Shown here: one piece after another, positions 1 through 13,414 of the stretch | Layout of the letters: the number at the start of each line of letters is the position of its first letter | Numbering within the stretch: position 1 is the first letter of the stretch | Made by a program: the position numbers and the translations under genes | NCBI GenBank assembly: GCA_037783415.1 | Contig: JAZGTN010000006.1 | Location: 3,162,001-3,226,000, forward strand | DNA length: 64,000 bases | Origin: Leptasterias polaris | Lineage: Eukaryota > Echinodermata > Asteroidea > Forcipulatida > Asteriidae | Direction of reading: 5' to 3' | Notes under the pieces: model-generated | Database searches by the model: none | Seen by the model: the letters and a program-made list of their open reading frames with translations, nothing else | Told to the model about the DNA's origin: nothing

Positions 1-1280
1 GTAATTTTTAATTAAATAATTTATTTTCTTCATGAAGACTTGCTTCATGAAAAACATGTTTACTTGACACCTGTACAGCAAAAATGGAGACATTAAAAAA
101 AAAACATGTAAGATTCAAAACAGTTTTGGCACTTTTTATCATTGATTGAGGTAAATGCTTGGCCATGACTTAATGACGTTAAATTTGACTTTGCACTTTT
201 CTCCCGCAAGAGGGATGAATTGCATTATTATTGCAAGTCATGATGAAAAAGTCACATTCATGTACAAGTATCTAACTTGACTAGACGAGGCACCAAAACA
301 AAAAAATACCCTGCCGGTTTCCGTCAGAAGTGTAAGGTCCTCCAAATAAAGTTAAAAAAAAAAAAAAAAAACAACAACACTTTGGGATTTTCTTTTAACA
401 GTTAGTATGAAAACAAAAAACAGAATTGCTTATTTTTCAGCTGTTTTGTCTCCCAGAAAGAAATCAAAATTACTGTCTCTGCAGGGTGCTCCAAATTCTA
501 TGACCTCTCTCCCGACCTTTTGCTAAAAAGATCACCCAAGATTAGAGTGGAGGCAACTGGTATGATCCCCCGCATTGTCTTTGTATACTAGATCGTCAAC
601 ATATTTTTTTTTAACTCACTCGAAAGCCAGGAGAGTATGTGTGATGTTCTTGATTCAACTATACATTGTATGCATACCACAGCTTACATGAATGTTATCA
701 ACTTTTTGTTAAACTTCAAAATTTGGGGGAGCTTAATTCATGTAAACGACAATGTATGTGTGTCAACAGGTGAGGTATTGTTGACCTCATCCAGAGGGGC
801 TTTAATGCGTGGGAAAATAATTTACAATTGGAGGAGACAGAGGGTTGTGATGGTTGAAATGAGGCTCTTCTAGGATAAATTCAGACACAGCTTAGTGTCT
901 CAGAGCTTCAGGGAGATACTCAGTCAGTTGGTTTTTTTGAAAGAGTATTTCAATTCTCTATTTTTCAATAAACCAGCGAGCCGCCAACCTGTGAAATTCT
1001 CAACAAATTATGCATAGGTGGTTCCATTTGAGCGACATCAGTGGGGAAAAAAGTGTTGTACGTTTTGTCAGGGACTTTGTGAATGTGTGTAGGTATTTTA
1101 GTTTAGATTTTTGCAATGGAGATAAACAACAGTGGGTTTGATTGTGTCGGAAGGAATTATTTTTCTGGATGGTTGGAAGTGGTTTTAGATTGAAACAATA
1201 TTTTAAAAACATTTCAGGCTGACCACCAATTCTGCACTTTGTCTCGTAAGTCGACATGTATGAATAATGCCTACGCCATT

Positions 1281-1436
1281 AGGCCAGGAATTACACAGAG
1301 GCCACAGAGGTCACGGCCTCCATTGCCATCCTGGCCTTGGTGCCTTTTCAAAAGTTTCCAATAGATTTTCCAATGGAAGTTTCCTTTGCAAAATGAAAAC
1401 GGCCTTTCCCTTTGAAAGATGAAATCGCAGGCCTGC
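1281..1436 (+). mobile_element. Short TIR element, CAGGCCTGGAATT family
   Basis: One of five related segments (also 7662-7828, 24630-24798, 18465-18613 on the minus strand, and a partial at 58495-58625). All share cagaggccacagagg, cttggccttggtgcc and attttccaatgga words and end in GGCCTG-type inverted ends. The direct repeat cgccat flanks this copy (1274-1279 and 1436-1441), which suggests insertion by a cut-and-paste transposon. No coding capacity. Confidence 0.6.
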
Positions 1437-2033
1437 GCCATAAACGCATATATCTATCCTATTCAGACATTGTCAGACAGAGACAGGTACATGTACTGTT
1501 CCATTTGGAGGGGGTACAATCAAAGGTCCGATGGGGGCCCCCCCTGTATATCCAATAAATCAAAGTGAAAAACTGTGATTTTTTTGTTTCACCCCCAAAG
1601 GGTTCGTGCAGCCACGCTCACTAACCCCTGTGGCAGTATTGTACATGTATAGGAATTCCTGGCTCACAATGGTGCTGGAAAAGAGAAAGTGCATGTGTAT
1701 TTTTAAAAGAAGAAAACAAGGGTCCATGGAATAAACACTTTATTGAGTCCTTCTCCTTTCTCACTTCAGTGTAAACAATTTTGTGTGGTCCCCCCCCCCC
1801 TATCATATTTTTTGAGCACAACTTTTGTAATGGCTACCACCAGCAAATTTGATGACTTTCCTAAATATTATCTTAGGGTCATAACTGTTTTGTTTTTTTA
1901 ACTGCAAGGGGTCCCTGTTTTTACTGTGGTAACTGTTTAGTTTACGTACATTTACCAATGTGTTTACATTAGAGTGAACCGTATAAAAGAGGTGAGAGTG
2001 AAGTTCATGTATCACATGACAATTTCATAGGGA

Positions 2034-2147
2034 GACTGCCAACGTAGGGCTAGATAGCTCAGTTGGTAGAGCGCTGGCACGTTGATCCGGAGGTCATTGG
2101 TTCAAATTCCGCTCAAGTCAATTTTTCTTTGCTCAACCCTAAATCAC
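2034..2147 (+). repeat. tRNA-like dispersed repeat
   Basis: Contains tagctcagttggtagagcg (A-box/D-arm type) and ggttcaaattcc (B-box/T-arm type) at tRNA spacing, but the T and anticodon stems do not pair fully. A related segment lies on the minus strand at 42030-42143, and the similarity continues past the tRNA-like part to gctcaaccc. It is therefore a dispersed tRNA-derived repeat (SINE head or tRNA pseudogene), not a working tRNA gene. Confidence 0.6.
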
Positions 2148-3820
2148 ATGAAAATTCAAGTGCATTATGGTGGCCGTATTGAGTTTAGTTTCTGTGTGTG
2201 AAAAAAAGGTAATTTCTATCAAGGTAATTTTTTCGAACATAGCGTCTCACTCTTTTGACCAAGTTTGGATAAAAACATGACACATATCTGTTATGGCTGT
2301 TATCATTGTAGTGCCTTCTTTTTGGCCAAAGGTGGGGGCCATATTGGATTTTGTTTTCCACCCAACTTTTTGAAGAAAAAAAATCTCCCCAAAATAGTGC
2401 CCCCAACGGTGACTCGAGAACGTGCAAAATTTGTCATTTTATTGATTGTGTCAAAACAGACATGTGTTTCTAATTTTAAAAACATTTGGTTCGAAGACAT
2501 TAAAAACAAATATTTTTCTTTTTACAAAATAAAATTGCTAAAAATAACCTCTTTTTTTACAATATGAAATTGCTAAAAACAAAGCACCTCCAAAATGTAC
2601 CTAGTAGCATTTAGTTAAAAAAAAATTATTGTGGAAAGTTTCATGAAAATCAGCCTTTGGAAAAAAAAGAAGAGGGATCTATGAGCGGGCTCGCTATCTA
2701 TCCCACTGTACGAAGTACAGTACTGTGGGTACAGATTAAGCCACATCATCTTGTAAACCCATGCTACCGACAAAACAGAATTAGCTGTTGCAAACTGTTT
2801 ACCAACCAAAGGATCATGGTATAAATGCAAAAAAATAGTTAGTGGCCTGACTAACAATTTTTTGCGCCCTTGATACTGTGTACTCAAATGGGTCCTCTCA
2901 TCCAAACCATACTGTCGTTAAAATAATAATGAGCGCTTGAAAATGCCCCATGGGCGTAGATAAAGTGCTGTAGATAAAGTGCTGTAGATAAAAGCGCCAT
3001 GCAAGAACTGCGTCATCTTGCTATACAGTACAACAGGAAAACCTGCTCAAGTATGACCGTCTTTTAATGTATGAGAAATCAAGTGGTGGACTTTTCACAC
3101 ATACATGTAGGGTTTTAAAAATCACATGGGTGCCCATGAAAGGAACTTTGCACTTGGTTCTTGTCAGCTGTTCATACATAGTTCATTCTAACCCCGGTTT
3201 CAATTTGCCATAGAATTGATAAGTTTGTCAAATGAGAGTTGTGGTTCAGTAAGTTTATTATGAAGGTATATTGTCGACTGCCATAATGCATCGGTCCCAT
3301 GATCTGCTACAACAAGCACGCAATATACATCGCCATCCAAGGTTTTTTCGTTGTTGTTAAGTTTTTGAAAGCAAGTTTTGTTTTTTTCGAAAAGAGGCAG
3401 GCAAGAGGTTCGCAGTACTGGGTTTTGTGATTTAATTTTATTATTGAGCAGGTACACATCTCGTTAGGTCCCCATAGACGTGACCTTGAGCCTTGGTTCT
3501 TACCTGATGTGAAAGTGAATATTTGGGTTACGCTACAATCAGTACGTGCTGTTTTTCAATTGTAACTTTAGACAATTCGCTTTCGCAATTCACCTGGACT
3601 ATGAACCAGGCTTTACAGGCAATTTGGGTTTCGGCTTTGAGCTGCGTCAAGTGTGGGAACTTTTTTAAGCAGCCAAGTGGTTCACCGAACAATCGTGATA
3701 GAACTCCCACATGCTGCATGCTGTATATTTATGCAAAACGCATAGTTGTACATCAATAAAGTTAGCGATTTGCGCAAAAAGGTGGCCGAAGTTACACTAT
3801 GACATCAAGTGGGAACTATC

Positions 3821-4033
3821 TATAGACGATGTGACCTCTGTTTACATTCAAACCGCCCTCTGTTGACAAGTCTGTTGTCCAAGTCATGTTCCGCCGGGCA
3901 AAAAGACGCATAGTCATGGTAATATTGCGTGTACTTTCTAGCTGGCTGTCAAGTACACAAAGGTTTTGCCCGGCGACATGCGCGCGCATCATGTTACGAT
4001 TTTCAAATGACGTCAGAGGTCACATCGTCTATA
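3821..4033. mobile_element. MITE with TATAGACGATGTGACCTCTG inverted ends
   Basis: A left end beginning tatagacgatgtgacctctg is mirrored on the right by cagaggtcacatcgtctata, about 213 bp apart. Inner segments (gccgggcaaaa near 3894, ttttgcccggcg near 3965) are also inverted, so most of the element folds back. The outer TA on both sides fits a TA target duplication (Tc1/mariner type). Confidence 0.7.
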
Positions 4034-4886
4034 CTGTACTTTTTTTTCATTTTCTTGTGAGCATTTGGGATACTAGGTTTAAAAAAAAAATATATTATGT
4101 GGGATTACAAATCGGTCAAAAATTTCCTTTTTGAACTCCTTTAAAAAAAAAGTGTTTAGGAAGTGTTCACGATGTATTATACACACACATGTACAGATGT
4201 AATATCAGTGTACATTGTTATATTTGCAGTGTCATGTACTAATTATGACTAATAGAATTATGAAAGCACATATTTCTGAAAACCGCAAACTTCCGATCCT
4301 ACCACTGCGTTTGGCTGGAGTCTAAATTCACTTCTACCAATGTCACTGATTCACTTGTTGATTTGCTGTTCACCGATGCCTGGGAACTCTTGCACACTAT
4401 TTCCACAGTGGAAAACCCCCCCCCCCCCCCCCCCCCCCTGTACATGTACCACCAGTGTTATCCAAACACCACAGTTCTGAATCACAAAAGCCACCATTCA
4501 ACCTTGGAAAAGAACCTGACAAAAAACTCTGGCTATTTATACGCATTTGTTTATTTTACGTATGGTGTCTAGGGGTTGCTGTATTGTTATCCAAACATGC
4601 AACTTATAAATTCTCATAGCTTAAGGGTTCAACAAGTGTGTGTGCACTGCCAAATGTTTGTGTTTTGAGAAATGGTTTTTGTTTATAAATTTCTGAGGGG
4701 GTCATCTGAGTTTAGAAATCTAGGTTCTGTTGTTCCTGTTACAGTATGAGGATCTAGGCCATTGGATTGAACAGTCATGTACCCGTACATCGTAGTTTTA
4801 AACAAGAATGATGTTACTTCTGCATGAGTCATCAGTTTGACTGTAAAGCTGTGTCCGAATTGGTTGCTACGGCTGGATGACCACGT

Positions 4887-5097
4887 CAGAGCTGCCAACT
4901 TTCCCTGATTCTGCAGAAAGTTCACTGAAAATAAACCAATCTTTCCATGTTCTGATCAACAAATTTGAAAATCTCCCTGATTGTGGAAACTTTGTCCACA
5001 ATCAGGACAAACCTGTTATGTTGAATGTAATTCTAAATATCTCCCTGATTGTCTGCAAAATCTCCCTGATTGCAAGATGCAAATGTTTGCAGCTCTG
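4887..5097. mobile_element. TIR element, CAGAGCTGCCAACT family
   Basis: Starts cagagctgccaact and ends tttgcagctctg. It shares ctccctgattgtggaaact and gttgaatgtaatt with 35408-35611. No clear target duplication is seen at this copy. Confidence 0.6.
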
Positions 5098-6672
5098 GCG
5101 CGTCATCATGCTTTGAAGAAAAATACATCCTTAGCAACACCCTTCAGCCCTTAGCATTTAAGCCATAACTGTAGCCGCCAGTTCAAATGTGGCATCTTTT
5201 TCATTTTCAATTTCGTACTTATAAATTTGCCTAGAACGAAAACCAACTTTGTTGAATGTGGAATGTAGAAACAAAATGTGGTTTTGTGATAATGTATACA
5301 GAGTACTTACAGGAATTCTGAAGAACCCCTCCCCCCCAAAAAACCCAAACATTCAAACCCCAGAATTTGTTGTTTCACTGTAAATTAGTTTGGGACTTTT
5401 ATAAATTTATGTGTTAATTTTAGAATGCAGATTTAAAGGAAGATACATAACATGACACTGTAATTCTCCTACATGTACATGACATAAAGTATGTGTACAT
5501 AATCTGACTTTTCAAAATAAACTCATTCAAAACATTTAGGAAGTTTTTCAAAAACTGCCTTGAATATAATCAATTATACTTCACATAATGGTGGCACTGA
5601 ATGACTGCTAGACACAATGATGATAAGGCTTTTGTCTGGAACTTTGAAATCACTGAGTGCCATGCTTTTACACTGCTGTGGTGTAAAGCACAAACTAGAA
5701 CCATAAGAAGGTTTCTGGCATGTTTTACTGTCTTAAGGCCATTTTTTTTTGATTACTTGGATTACGGCAGCATGGTCAAAACAGAGCACACTTCCGTGGA
5801 AATTTTAGCTTGTTCTACAAAAATACAGAACGTTCCGGCTTCATTCTACAAAAATGACCACTTTAGGATAGAGTATTTAACTGTATAATGTAAGATTTTC
5901 TCTTTCTATTTTAGTTTTGTTTTGTTGTATTTTGGGGGTTTTTTTTGCGGGTTGATTGCGCTCAGAATTTTGGTCTCGAATTTCCGGCTAGTGAAAAATT
6001 GTGCGAGCTAGAAACGTACTGTTATGTTGACAAGCCTGGCGGTTTAGTCAAGTGAGAGCAAGGCCTTATATTTACATGAAGGTCTATAGTTTACATTCGT
6101 TTTAGAAGCCGCCCGCGTGCCTTCTTTTTTTCGTGTTTTTTTTATTTTATTTTTCCCGCCCGCCCGATTTTGTGAGCTGGCAAATCCGTAATCCCGGCCA
6201 CGTTTTTTTTTTTTTCCCGGTCCCCGCTCATATTTGTAGCTTAGAAATCCGTAATCCAAGTATTCAAGAATAAATGGCCTAAGCCTTGTCTAAATTTGGG
6301 GTATGGCTACGGCTAGAACACCATGTCAACATGCGATGATAGCAACAGCAACAGACGTGACTGACAAGAACAACAACTCTTTTATGATTGGCTTACTTTA
6401 ATGATTGAACTTTTTTACAATGTACTCATTATCTTTGTGGTTTTGTTCAGTAGCAGTAGCGTTAAATGATCTTGTTTCCCTGCAACTCTGTTTGTACAGT
6501 TTTCTCAGACCGTCTATGGGAAATCCTCATGTGTAACAACAGGTACCTGTAGAGAGGCCATGAGCGGGTCTGTGTCTATACCGCAATGTGTTGATTTACA
6601 GTTGGCAGTCTGGTTCCTGATTAGGGAAATGGCCGTAATTGCAATTGTACATGGAATTATGCAATCTGGGGT

Positions 6673-7048
6673 TTAAAGGCACTGAACACGTTTTGTAATT
6701 GTCAAAGACCAGTATTCTCACTTGGTGTATCCCAACATATGCATCAAATAACAAACCTGTGAAAATTTGGGCTCAATTGGTTATTGAAGTTGCAAGAAAA
6801 TGATGAAAGAAAAAACACCCTTGTTGTACAAATTAGTGTGCTTTCAGATAGGAATAAAAGACTTCTGGCCAGAAGTCTTTTATTATTTTAGTGAGAAATT
6901 ACCTCTTTCTGAAAAACTATGTTACTTCAGAGGGAGTCGTTTCTCACAATGTTTTACACTATTAACAGCTCTCCGTTGCTCGTTACCAAGTACGTTTTTA
7001 TGCTAATATATATTTTGAGTAATTACCAAGCGTGTACAGTGCCTTTAA
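6673..7048. mobile_element. 376-bp repeat with TTAAAGGCACTG ends
   Basis: Perfect 12-bp inverted ends (TTAAAGGCACTG at 6673, CAGTGCCTTTAA ending 7048). The outer TTAA on both sides could be a TTAA target duplication. It contains the words acaaacctgtgaaaattt and gtttctcacaatgtttta, which I recall from an abundant sea-star repeat. At its centre is a perfect 32-bp palindrome (6853-6884). This is the main clue to the organism. Confidence 0.7.
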
Positions 7049-7511
7049 CACATTGGTCAGATGCTGCATCAGTTCAATTATAAAAAATATGTACACTGTT
7101 TTTTTTTAAATTGTCCTTCTTTTTCCTTTTTAGTTCAAGGGTACATACTTTCAGTTGACACTTCCTTTTCCGTGAAAGACTCAGTTTAGTTGCGTTTCCC
7201 TCGCTCACTACCAAACCACTTGCTCTTTGTTTTGATGAGAAATTCCTGCCGATTCAGTGGGTGTTGATGACCCTTGGGTATACTGAGATAATAGCTAGTG
7301 AAATAAGAGCAAAATGAGGCTGGAAACACACATTTGAATTTTGGACTTCTGGAATTGATACTTCATGGAGGCAATGTAGGCATTACCTACATGCCCCTAG
7401 ACTTGACTCAAGTCTGACTTTTTCCTTGTGTTCTAAAGTCATCATCAGGCCCCCACTGCCTTGGCCGTAACACATTACAGAAATTAAATTGCTTTATAAA
7501 ATACGCTCTTT

Positions 7512-7567
7512 TAGTGCCAGTTCTGTGTACGACAATTGCTATCAGTCGTTGTACAGAACTGGCACTA
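7512..7567. other. 56-nt perfect-armed hairpin
   Basis: TAGTGCCAGTTCTGT and its exact complement ACAGAACTGGCACTA are separated by about 26 nt, which itself can add an ACGA/TCGT pairing. It could be a tiny foldback element or a pre-miRNA-like hairpin, although it is short for a precursor. Confidence 0.5.
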
Positions 7568-7661
7568 GAGGGCTTACTTTAACGCTATGTGATTTCATTA
7601 ACTGCGCATTGCATGGGTGGCTGTTCGACTGCCGTTGGATTTAGACCATACATGTATATGT

Positions 7662-7828
7662 GGGCCTGGAATTAAACAGAGGCCACAGAGGCCATGACCT
7701 CTGGTGCCCCTGGTCTTGGCCTTGGTGCCCCTCTAAACATTGCCCATAGACAAAAAGATTTTCCAGTGGAAGTGTCCTTTGAAAAAGGAAAATGGCCTTG
7801 CCCGCACAAAAATGAAATTCCAGGTCTG
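7662..7828 (+). mobile_element. Short TIR element, CAGGCCTGGAATT family
   Basis: Second copy: begins gggcctggaatt and ends gaaattccaggtctg, which are inverted ends of each other. The interior matches 1281-1436 in the same order. Confidence 0.6.
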
Positions 7829-8545
7829 TTATGACAACAGTCTGACCTGGTCAAGTCTAACCTTGATGCTGCTGAAAATACTCCAATAAAAATTTTCATT
7901 TTTCTCATCTCGCCCTTACAAGTACAATGTATCGGGCAAGACTGTGATGTGCATGCAATGCATCTTGGTTAATTTTACTCTCAAATTATGAATGAATTTC
8001 CATTACTCTGTGTGAAACAGGCTATTAAAGCTATATGTATATGTACTTTAGACAGCAACTTTCTTTCAATAGACGATTACTGAAAACATACACTCTATAC
8101 CCTGGGGATTATCATGCAGACAAGTTACCAACATCATACAGTTTGCAAATTCATTTGCACAAACCTAAACAGGAATGAATTAATCAAGTATCAATCAATC
8201 AATGCTCTCAACTATAAAGAAAAGTGCCCCCAACCTATAATTGTAGATGACAAATCACTACAAATAGTCTTTGCATGTTGTGATCATTCTCAAAAATGCA
8301 AGGCATTATCTTACAGCTGTTGTAGATAATTTATTTGAATTATCAATAAAACATCACTCATCAATAGGCCTACTCCTAGGAGTATTTAATCAATTAAAAA
8401 AATGCAGTATTAAATTAGAAATGAGCTAAACAGTTCATGCCCGAAGTTTAGAAATTACACAGCGTTTTAAGCTGTTGTAACGCAAAGGACACGCTCTTAA
8501 TTTACATCGCTTTGGATCATGACCCAGTTTTATAGAACTGTCTTT

Positions 8546-8990
8546 TAAGGCAGGATATACTTTCGGTAATTGTCAATTACCAGTGTCCTCACTTGGTGTA
8601 TCTATTACACACGCATAAAATAACATACCTGTGAACATTTGGCCTGAAGTGGTCATCGAAGTTGCAAGAAAATAATGAAAGAAACAAACACACCTGTTAC
8701 ATAGAACTGTGTGCTTTGAGATGTCTGAGAACTGAATCCTTTCTCAGATTGGGTCATTGTGAGGAACAAGAAAATAATGGAAAAACCCTTCACTGTTTTC
8801 ACTAAAGATCAGATTGCGGACTCACAAGACCAACAATTTTGTTTGATTAATTTCTCAAAAACGATAGCATCTCAGGCAAAAGTATTAAAGGGAAGTTTTC
8901 TAATATGACAATTTTCTATACTATGTAAGTTATGTGTTTTTAAAATTGGTATGAGGATGACTTTTAACGCCAATGAGCTTTCAGATTGAA
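8546..8990. repeat. Diverged relative of the 376-bp repeat
   Basis: Shares ggtaattgtcaa, ctcacttggtgtatc, ataaaataaca and gttgcaagaaaataatgaaa with 6673-7048. After gtgtgctttgagat it carries a different hairpin (tctgagaa ... ttctcaga, about 8721-8745). The right half looks like another repeat, so the copy is a mosaic. Confidence 0.5.
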
Positions 8991-9390
8991 ACCAATCATT
9001 AATTAATTTTTATTATAATATACTTATCTTGTACTTTATCTTTCACCTTCACTTACGCATCAAATTCATTTATTAGTTATTACAAAAATAATACAACAGA
9101 AACTAACCGACAAACTAATGTAATAAAAACATCGGAGTACGGAAAATAACAATCCTGGGTATCAACCCTAACTTTTAAATACCATGGGAAGTTTATATTC
9201 TGGGAAGGTGACTGGGGGAGCTTTAACGACAAGGTCATAGATTGGTTTTTGTCAACGTAATCAGCATTTTCTCTTAATAGTTGTCCGCTGGCCATATGCC
9301 AGTTAGAACTTCTGAGGACCAGTGAAAACTCCTTCACAGAATGCTTACTACCATTACCATCTTACATTTCAGAAAAAAATTACCCCCCTT

Positions 9391-9417
9391 CCCCCCCCCC
9401 CTTTTGGGGGGGGGGGG
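9391..9417. repeat. C11-TTTT-G12 hairpin
   Basis: A run of 11 C, four T, then 12 G: a perfect self-complementary hairpin in the raw sequence. It may be real or an assembly fold artefact. Confidence 0.7.
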
Positions 9418-9654
9418 TGGGGTTCGTTACCAAAGAATGACTCGACCTTTAATCGAAAAAACTTTAATTTTGTGACAAATGGCTTATGGTTGCATGGGAT
9501 GTGGTGTGGACTCAGCTACTCAGTTGTCAATGGTGATTAAAGGTGTTCCTTAAATAGAAAAACCAATAATTGAGTTTGTTTAAATTGTTACAGATTTGGT
9601 TATTTAAAAAAACGGACGTGATTGTGTGAGCCTCGTTCTGACTTCCCAAAAAGA

Positions 9655-9815
9655 CCTTTATCATGGTGCGGCCATCTTGATTTTCTCCCATTCAAATCAA
9701 TGTAACCAAACCGAGGCTGGCTGGAAAAATAGTCTGGTTCCTTTTTGTAGTTACTTTGCGTTACTGCTATTTGAGACGGGGAACATAACCAATAAGGTGG
9801 CAGCATGTGAAGGCA
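9655..9815 (+). repeat. Interspersed repeat (GGTGCGGCCATCTTGA family)
   Basis: Begins tcatggtgcggccatcttga and includes caaatcaatgtaaccaaacc and ggaacat. A clear reverse-orientation copy is at 55640-55799 in the probable 3' UTR. Confidence 0.55.
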
Positions 9816-12710
9816 CAGATGAATGGTATTAAAACCATCAGTGTGATGTGGTCATTTTATCCCCTTGTGGGACTCGATCAAAATGAACATGATTTGACTT
9901 CCTTCCTCCCAATTTGCCGTAATATGATCCAAAGCTGCCTGCTCTTTTCAGAAGTTTTTTCTTTTCTTGTTTGAACTCAACATTGCAGAAAAGGTTGTGA
10001 TTGACTTTCCCATACGATGCTTGGATAATATTCAAGAGTTGTTCTGCTATTGTTGATTTGGATCAGATATTTTTAGATTGAGATGGGAAGTACATACACG
10101 TGCACATTTGTATACACATACAAGGAGTACATACTGTACAAACACTAATTGAACACAGAAAATTTGTAATAATGTATACTTGTAGATGGCTGAAACGGAC
10201 TACCAGTTAAAAATGCATTGTTACGCAAAATTGTGCATGGATTCCCTTATGAATAGATTTCCCTTCTGGGTTTTGCAGATAAGCACTCACTTTTTTTGTT
10301 TTCTGTAAACAAATTTTAATTAGATACAAATAGAAATGGGAAACCAGCCGCAATGCATTGCAAATTGCTTGTGCACATGTCCTTGAACCCCCTCCCCCCC
10401 ACCCTGAAAAAACACCATAAAATATGGGGGTACAGGAGTGGCTGGGAATCACTGAACTCAAAACCTCCAGCTCTTTATGTATTATCAGGTGCGTTGTCAC
10501 AATCTGCGCACTCCGTTAATGCACTTTGAAACATTAAGGCCTACAGAATGTACTGCTGCCAAAAATCGGTGCAATATGGACGCATACCTGCATGTAAATC
10601 AAAATCTTGGTGTTTTGTCTTTCTTTTTTAGGCTGAGTGTTTACAGCTTTTCTTTTGAGTGTCATGTTTACTGAATCTATTTAGTGCTTAGGAGCCGTTG
10701 TCATGAGCCGAGTGGTGTTTTTCGCTGTATTTGACTTGCAAATGATACATTATGGAGAAGGCTTGAGACTTACAACTGGCATGTTGTTGCATAACTTGCA
10801 GACAATGATTCTGCAATATGTTGTAACTTTGGGACAAGTCTGGCACTGGTCGGGGTCGAGCTTTCTCTACTTGACTGTATTTCAATTTAAATATGGATGT
10901 TTTTTCGACACTGAACTAGCCGGCCGAGCCACTTACAGTGAAGTTTGACTGGTCTTCGGGTGTTTTAACTGGCATTTGGCCAGCGGACCACTAAAGGGAA
11001 AATGCTGACTTTACTAAACAAAGTTTGGAGTTAATTTTAGAAGTTGATGTTATTATTCTGAATGAATATATATTTTTTTTAAAAGTGTTTAGGTCAATGA
11101 CCACGCGTTAACCGTCCTTTCTTCAAGACAATTTCTGACCCTGGCAGGAGTCTATGATTTACCTGAATCATTTAAGTGACAGGGACTGCCATCCCAACCA
11201 ACTACATGCAGGATCTTCACTCGGTTTAAGCTTCACAAACCATAAAAATCACCAAACTCATAGCATCTGTGTTTATGCAAAAATTTAGCCTCCACTCAAC
11301 CTTATACCCACACAACTGTCGCATCACTAACAGAGAAAAAAAAAACACCCCTCAGAGAAGTTATCGTAAAGTCCTAACGAGGTTTAGATGAGGAGGTAGA
11401 TCTTTTTTTGAATGGTTTGTTCTGTTAGGAAAAGATTTATTCGTGGGAAGAATCGTCCGGAAGATTTGTAGCAAAAAGTTACGACAGCTTTTGTAACAGA
11501 CTTTGAAAATGTGGACTAGTCCATTCTGGGATGACAGGGGTGATTATAGTAATGAATTTGTTGCCTTCTTCTCTGATCCGTGAAACTCAATTAAGTCAAT
11601 ATCCCATCCCACGGGGAAAGGGGGGGATGGAGGGAACCGTTAAATGATTTATTTTATTTTATCGCATTTCATCTGGCTACGCTGCTCCTGATTGGAGGAA
11701 GTGAGGAGGAAGGAGGCTGTCTGATCGTGACATACTTGCCATGGATCAAGACATGGGATGCTAGACTAATAAGCGCTTTCCAGCGTAACGTCAGCAAATA
11801 TCGCATGTCTTGGCCACGCTGACAGAGAGAGACCTTCCCCTCAGTCACACTTACCCCCTCATTGACTTGTCTCTTGCTCTTTTCTCTAGAATGTTATTTT
11901 CCATTCCGTGCTAAGATTCACATGTTTTCTACAAAAGCTGGGATGAGATCCAATTTGTCCATCAGCAACTATCGCCTGAAAAACAAGGTCACAAAAAGGT
12001 TGTCGGAAACAGCTGCAAAAAATCAGAACCGTGTTAAATTTCTTGTGGAAATAATTTATTTAAAGTTTTACTTAAAGTGTTAAGATTGTACAATAAAAAA
12101 AATTTGGGGGGTTATGTAAACCAAGTGTTGCTCATTCACAACAATTTAAGTGAACTTTTTAGCAGGAAGGGAAAATATTGTTGGAAACTGTATCATTATT
12201 TGGGGTAGAATACATTCACTCCCACCCTCTGGTTTTTATAATGAACACACCATGAACAAAAAAACCTTGAAGTTTATTTGCGCTAACCCTGTACTTTGTC
12301 TTTAATGTGATCGGTTGGAATTAGAGGAAAGGGAAGAGGATTGCTATATCATTACTTATATTTACATGTTAGTATGAAGCTTTTACACGGAGTAATCCTG
12401 AAAAACAGTAATTGGATAAATCTGCTTCCGATTAATTGTTTTGTTTAGGGGGGAGGGTTAGGGGAAGTTCCTTTAAAATGAAGAAATTGTTTTGGTGTGA
12501 AAGTGGTCGTTAGATCAAAAACATTTAGTGAAGTTTTTTTTCAGTAGCGTTGTCATCAGCAAATTATACAGGTAAAGCCAAACTTTTGCCTGCATTTAGT
12601 TGTCAGTACCTGAAATGAGCTTGTTGATTACTGTAATTCAAGGAAATTTTCAACAGTGTTACTTGATAAGTGTGCGCTTGTAAGGAAAATGTGTCAACTT
12701 TGCCACCCTA

Positions 12711-12854
12711 TGGGAGACTTTTGGGGACAGAAGGTGGCTGCAGACCCACAAGGTAAATCAATCGTTTTCAGAAATGTGCGTATGTTCAGAACTGCATAAA
12801 CAATGGAAATTTATCTTGTATGTTTGCTGCCCTCTTGTGTTCCAAAGTCTCTCA
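12711..12854. mobile_element. Near-palindromic MITE (GGGAGACTTTTGG family), copy 1
   Basis: Starts tgggagacttttgggg and ends ccaaagtctctca. The inner part is also inverted (ggtggctgcagac / gtttgctgccctc). TA stands at both outer edges. About 144 bp, no coding capacity. Confidence 0.75.
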
Positions 12855-13414
12855 TTATACTTGCTTAAGAACAGACTGCAAAGCTCGGTTCATATTTCAC
12901 GTGAAAGGTGAATGCAAGGTGAAATTAATTGGCGTAAACAATCAGTACGCACTGTTTTTCAATTGTGACAGGAAAAATTTGCTTTGTTTTTGCATTTCAA
13001 ATTTAGAAAGTCGTGTCAACCCTTTCTGTATTAGACTTGCGTCATTGAAGAGAGAAAGCGTTGAGAGATTTTAGTTTTTGAAATTTAAGTTTGCTTTTTT
13101 AGTTTTTATCGGGAAATAAAATTACTGGTGGCATAAATGATGGATTTTTAAACACATACTTGCAATTCATTTTCCATGTTTTGTTAGCAAAGCCTTTTTA
13201 TGCGGTGGATGCTGGTTCGAATTCAGTTTCAGTTAGAACTCAACTCTTTGGGGTACCTTTTACTTCTGGGTATTTGTGTCTACATCATAGTCAATGCTTG
13301 TCACAGTGTCACGAGGCCCCCTCAGAGGATTCTTTGCCTCTGTTAGAATATATTCCCTTGGCAATAATGCCACTGCCTGGATGTCTATTCATAGACTAAT
13401 TTCTAGGTCGTGTA

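Noticed and set aside
2047..2120. Functional tRNA gene
   Set aside because: T-arm and anticodon-stem pairing is incomplete, the residue at position 33 is not T, and a related copy exists elsewhere in the window.
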